A DNA stretch of 64,000 nt, from positions 36,428 to 100,427 of the forward strand of contig CAHJWL010000012.1 of NCBI GenBank assembly GCA_903642235.1. Direction: 5' to 3'. How positions within the stretch are numbered: position 1 is the first letter of the stretch; each line of letters starts with the position of its first letter. Origin of the DNA: Acidobacteriaceae bacterium (GTDB lineage: Bacteria; Acidobacteriota; Terriglobia; Terriglobales; Acidobacteriaceae). A program made the position numbers and the translations under genes. The notes below the pieces were generated by a model. That model was not told the origin of the DNA and made no database searches. It saw nothing but the letters and a program-made list of their open reading frames with translations. Shown piece by piece: positions 60,742-64,000 of this stretch.

Positions 60742-61935
60742 CTAGAGGTTGTGGATCTCGGTATCGTGAAGGTTCATGGCGGTAGACTCCCGGCTGATGT
60801 GTTCGGTGTTTACGGAGACTCTGCCGCCAAGCGCGCCGTAGCGGAGGCTTGAGACTTTACGCCACTGGTCGGTGGCCCGCGGTTCGGAGATCCAGTGCGG
60901 AAGCGGCATGCAGAGGTAGTCAGCGAGGGCCTGGGCGCGGGGCTCATAGAGCTGGCGGATGGCGAGCAGGCGGTGTGCGGAGTTTGCGTCGGTGCAGAGG
61001 CCGATATCGACGGAGGCAAGGACCTCGCAGAGGCGGGCAAAGGTGGCGTCCGTCAGGCGTGTGGTCTCGACGACGTTCAGCATGGCGATCTCATCGATCT
61101 CGATCTGGAAGACGTGACTGAGATCGACAATGGCGTGACGGGCCATGGCGAAGGTGAGCTGGGCCTGGCGGGAGGCGGGGCCTTCGATCGTGGTGATGAG
61201 CAGGGCGCAGACATCGAGGATGGTGGTGAGGGCAGAGAGCCAGCTCTGGTTGTCATGCTGGGAGCGGTAGTAGCAGAGGACGGGGTAGGAGATGTGGGAC
61301 TCGAGGATGTCGGCCGACCAGCGCTCCCACTCGGCAAGCAGGGCGATGAGCGCGGTGTGGCCGCCATCAAAGCCATGGCGACTGAGGAGTTCAGCGGCAG
61401 TGGGCGGGGAGCCGGCACGGGAGTCCAGCAGGGCAACCGAGACCTCGCGACGGCTGAAGGCGGCGTAGAGGACGGGGACGTAGCTGATGACCAGGGCAAC
61501 GAGGCCGAGGCCGGTGCCGCTTTCGACGATCATGAGCAGGCGGGCCATCTGGCGGTGGGGGACGACATCACCGGGGCCGAGTGTCGTAAGCGAGGTGCCG
61601 CTGACGTAGACGTCCGTAAAGAAGTGCAGCAAGGGATGGTGGCCGGGAGGAAGGCTGCTGTCGAAGTAGGGTGTGCCTAAGCCGTAGAGCATGAGCGCGA
61701 AGCCCAGGGTGAGCAGGCCGGCCCAGAAGAGCAGAAGGAAGATCAGGGAGATAGGGCCATAGACGCCGAAGAACTGCTCCCGCAGCTTGTGGCTGCCAAT
61801 ATGCTCGCCGATGTAGACCCAGGGCTTCCAGGTAAAAACGAAGAAGAAGCGTGTGATACGGAAGCGTCCGGTGGCACGGCGAGGGATAACGACGGTCTGC
61901 ACGGCGTCAAGCGCGACCAGACTGCAGAAGATCAT
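60742..61935 (-). CDS. Potassium-channel-like membrane protein
   Basis: A 397-residue protein with about four membrane segments and a pore loop: VSGTSLTTLGPGDVVPHRQM, in which TLGPGD takes the place of the K+ filter TVGYGD. The C-terminal ~230 residues are cytoplasmic, helical and His/Leu-rich without a recognised RCK/TrkA domain. ATG 61935 has no ribosome site; the only GGAGG upstream would serve a non-standard ATA, so the start is unsettled. Ion selectivity cannot be told. Confidence 0.75.
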   Translation of the reverse strand: MIFCSLVALDAVQTVVIPRRATGRFRITRFFFVFTWKPWVYIGEHIGSHKLREQFFGVYGPISLIFLLLFWAGLLTLGFALMLYGLGTPYFDSSLPPGHHPLLHFFTDVYVSGTSLTTLGPGDVVPHRQMARLLMIVESGTGLGLVALVISYVPVLYAAFSRREVSVALLDSRAGSPPTAAELLSRHGFDGGHTALIALLAEWERWSADILESHISYPVLCYYRSQHDNQSWLSALTTILDVCALLITTIEGPASRQAQLTFAMARHAIVDLSHVFQIEIDEIAMLNVVETTRLTDATFARLCEVLASVDIGLCTDANSAHRLLAIRQLYEPRAQALADYLCMPLPHWISEPRATDQWRKVSSLRYGALGGRVSVNTEHISRESTAMNLHDTEIHNL

Positions 61936-62200
61936 ACCGAGAGGGATGGCGGGCCAGTTTATAGGAGTGTCCTCCGCTCACGGTCTGCAGGGTGGCTGTG
62001 CGCCAGATGAGCATGCCCCACTGTTGGAATACGCATAAAGGACAGACGTAACGGTACGGTATGAAGGAGCAGAAATTTTCCGCGGGGTTGTTTTCCGAAG
62101 GTGATGGACACACAGGCAGGTCAGAGTTAGACATGTAATTGGGCACGCGTCAGTTGAATCGCTGAGACGCTCCTGGCGTCTGGATCGGTAGGAAAATACT

Positions 62201-62572
62201 ATGCGTCGAGTCCTGATTGTGGATGATGAACCGGTGGTCGCGGATACGCTGCGGCTGATCTTTCAGAAGAATGGCTTTGAAGCGCAGAGCGCGAACTCAA
62301 TGGACGAGGCGATGGCCTGCGCCGCCCGGTTCACGCCGGAGCTCATGCTGTGTGACATCAATATGCCGGAGAAGGACGGGGTGGAGCTGATTTCGGCCAT
62401 GAACCAGGATCATCCGACGTGCCGGATTCTGGTGCTGACGGGCGCGTACGGCAGTATGGGGCGCGTGCGGGAGTTTGGCGCGACGCTGAAGCGCAAGCTG
62501 CCGATCCTGGCCAAGCCGTGTGCGCCGGCTGACGTGCTGCGTGAGGCGGGAAATCTGCTGCAGATGGCGTAG
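62201..62572 (+). CDS. Single-domain response regulator (CheY-like)
   Basis: A 123-residue receiver. RRVLIVDDEP holds the acidic pair, LMLCDINMPEKDGV the phospho-acceptor Asp, ILVLTGAYG the Thr, and ILAKPCAPADVL the Lys. Fully canonical, with no output domain. TAGGAAAA lies upstream of the ATG. Partner kinase not in view. Confidence 0.95.
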   Translation: MRRVLIVDDEPVVADTLRLIFQKNGFEAQSANSMDEAMACAARFTPELMLCDINMPEKDGVELISAMNQDHPTCRILVLTGAYGSMGRVREFGATLKRKLPILAKPCAPADVLREAGNLLQMA

Positions 62573-62673
62573 AGGTGCTCCGGCTCGCTGATGGTGGGTG
62601 AGCCATCGGCCAGCGGGCCAGGGAGTTCTCCGGCAAGCCAGCAGGAAGCCACACGCTGTAGACTCAGGCACGT

Positions 62674-64000
62674 ATGGCCGAAGAGAAGCAAGAGACGTTG
62701 ACGCTCGCGAGTTTAAGGGGACGACCGTCGCGGGCGAGGGCAGGAGCCTCGGCAGGGCGGGGCGCGCAGAGGTCTGAGACGGACGAAGCTGCGCCACAGA
62801 TGGGGCTGTTTTCCGCCACCGCAGAAGGACCTGTTTCCTCTTTGGCTCCGGTGCCGCTTCTTATGCCGCCACAGCCGCTGCCGCGATCTATGGAAAGGCC
62901 GGCAGAGCGGACTGAGCCGCCTGGTGGAGAGGCTCTGAACTCTCCATGGGGACGATCACCGCAGGCGGCCGAGGAGCGCGCTCCAGCCACCGCGCCTGAG
63001 AGACGGGTGTGGACGGTGCGGGCGATCGTGGCCGATGTACGAGGACGGATTGAGGGTGGGTACAACGAGGTCTGGGTCGAGGGCGAGATCTCAAATTGCC
63101 GCCCGGCGGCCTCCGGACATCTCTATCTGACACTGAAGGATGGCGAGGCGCAGCTGCCGGTGGTGCTGTTCCGGCGGCAGGCGCAGCTGCTGCGATTTCG
63201 GCCGAACGCCGGTATGGCGGTGCTGGTGCGCGGACGGCTCTCGGTGTACGAGGGGCGCGGCGAGCTGCAGCTGGTCGGTGAGGTGCTGGAGCCGCGCGGA
63301 GCGGGTGCTTTGCTGGTGGCGTTTGAGCAGCTCAAGGCGCGGCTGGCGGCAGAGGGCTTGTTTCAAGCGGAGCGCAAGCGGCCGCTGCCTCCGTTCCCGA
63401 GGTGCATCGGCGTGATCACGTCGACCTCGGGCGCGGTGTTGCACGACATTGTGACGGTGGTGCGGCGGCGGCACGCGCGGCTCAACCTGCTGGTGTACCC
63501 AGCGGTGGTGCAGGGGCCGGGCTGCGCGGCCTCGGTGATTGCAGGGCTGCGCTGGTTCAACCGCAATCCGGACAAGGCCGAGCTGCTTGTAGTGGCGCGC
63601 GGCGGCGGCGCGCCGGAGGACCTGGCGGGGTTTAATGATGAGGCGCTGGCGCGGGCGATCGTGGCGTCGGCGCTGCCGGTAATCTCGGCCGTGGGGCATG
63701 AGACGGACTTTACGATCGCTGACTTTGTCGCGGATATGCGTGCGCCCACGCCGTCGGCGGCAGCAGAGATCATGACGCAGTCGCAGCACCGCATCGAAGA
63801 GCGGCTGGAGGCGCTGGAGCGGCGTCTGCGGCGGGCGAGCCGGTACAGGCTGCTGGAGGCACGGCAGCGCTTTGCGCGGATATCGGCGGAGCATGTGCTG
63901 CGGGGCTGGCGGACGATCGCGAGCGAGCGGCTGTCGCTCGGCTATACCCTGGCGGCGATGGGGTTGATGGGGGCGCTGTACGGCTATCTCAACTCGATCG
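62674..64000 (+). CDS. xseA: Exodeoxyribonuclease VII large subunit (C-terminus outside window)
   Basis: The first 442 residues of XseA. An unusual N-terminal extension of about 110 residues (Pro/Ala/Glu-rich, SETDEAAPQMGLFSATAE) precedes the OB-fold (VRAIVADVRGRIEGGYNEVW). The catalytic core follows with CIGVITSTSGAVLHDIVTVV and VGHETDFTIADFVADMRAPT, hallmarks of the family. Together with the small subunit XseB it degrades single-stranded DNA. Length without the extension fits the family; the last ~50-100 residues are outside the window. Confidence 0.93.
   Translation, partial: MAEEKQETLTLASLRGRPSRARAGASAGRGAQRSETDEAAPQMGLFSATAEGPVSSLAPVPLLMPPQPLPRSMERPAERTEPPGGEALNSPWGRSPQAAEERAPATAPERRVWTVRAIVADVRGRIEGGYNEVWVEGEISNCRPAASGHLYLTLKDGEAQLPVVLFRRQAQLLRFRPNAGMAVLVRGRLSVYEGRGELQLVGEVLEPRGAGALLVAFEQLKARLAAEGLFQAERKRPLPPFPRCIGVITSTSGAVLHDIVTVVRRRHARLNLLVYPAVVQGPGCAASVIAGLRWFNRNPDKAELLVVARGGGAPEDLAGFNDEALARAIVASALPVISAVGHETDFTIADFVADMRAPTPSAAAEIMTQSQHRIEERLEALERRLRRASRYRLLEARQRFARISAEHVLRGWRTIASERLSLGYTLAAMGLMGALYGYLNSI

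Noticed and set aside
1..64000. CRISPR arrays, insertion sequences, phage genes
   Set aside because: No spaced direct repeats, transposase or phage motifs found on either strand.

Overview
The window looks like chromosomal DNA of a high-GC, Gram-negative soil-type bacterium, most likely an acidobacterium of the Acidobacteriaceae (Granulicella/Terriglobus/Edaphobacter-like). This is an inference from the glycine decarboxylase split into gcvPA and gcvPB, a TonB receptor with an N-terminal carboxypeptidase-regulatory domain, an XrtA exosortase locus, and a short intergenic repeat (core near AGATCCCTACGGGATGACAA) present about ten times. I recall that repeat from acidobacterial genomes but could not check it.

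Layout. 0-2.9 kb: two divergent sigma-54 activators, one (cut by the window edge) with a receiver that has lost its phospho-acceptor Asp, the other with no sensor domain. 3.1-27.8 kb: an exopolysaccharide (EPS) cluster with seven glycosyltransferases, a polysaccharide deacetylase, a frameshifted acyltransferase, a hexapeptide acyltransferase/FkbH/ACP/VOC operon, two secreted beta-helix paralogues, a Wzx-type flippase, an O-antigen-ligase-like protein, and a nucleotide-sugar dehydrogenase and epimerase. 27.9-35.0 kb: a compact reverse-strand operon for polymer export (wza-like, outer-membrane barrel, chain-length determinant, XrtA-type ATPase, tyrosine autokinase, priming glycosylphosphotransferase). 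35.3-40.5 kb: exosortase xrtA, epsI and the TPR lipoprotein prsT, followed by one PEP-CTERM substrate gene. 40.9-48.7 kb: another glycosyltransferase, tRNA-Arg(CCG), a DUF2911 protein, a TonB receptor with a small exported neighbour, and a frameshifted MBOAT plus SGNH pair typical of polymer O-acetylation. 48.8-54.6 kb: glycine cleavage operon gcvT-gcvH-gcvPA-(two small genes)-gcvPB. 54.8-64 kb: housekeeping and orphan genes, including glgC, tatA, a YfgM-like protein, a K+-channel-like protein, a single-domain response regulator and xseA (cut by the window edge).

How it fits together. Nucleotide sugars (dehydrogenase, epimerase) would feed the priming transferase and the glycosyltransferases. 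The flippase, ligase/polymerase-like protein, chain-length protein, kinase and Wza-like protein would assemble and export the polymer. Deacetylase, MBOAT/SGNH and possibly FkbH/ACP would decorate it, and XrtA would process PEP-CTERM proteins for the same surface. The best regulatory signal is a full-consensus sigma-54 -24/-12 element directly upstream of xrtA, with dyads at activator-site distance. With the two sigma-54 activators at the left edge and weaker sigma-54-like elements near one of them and near the PEP-CTERM gene, it suggests a sigma-54-controlled exosortase/EPS regulon.

Two genes (acyltransferase near 11.1 kb, MBOAT at 46.68 kb) each look one base short, which could be real decay or sequencing error.
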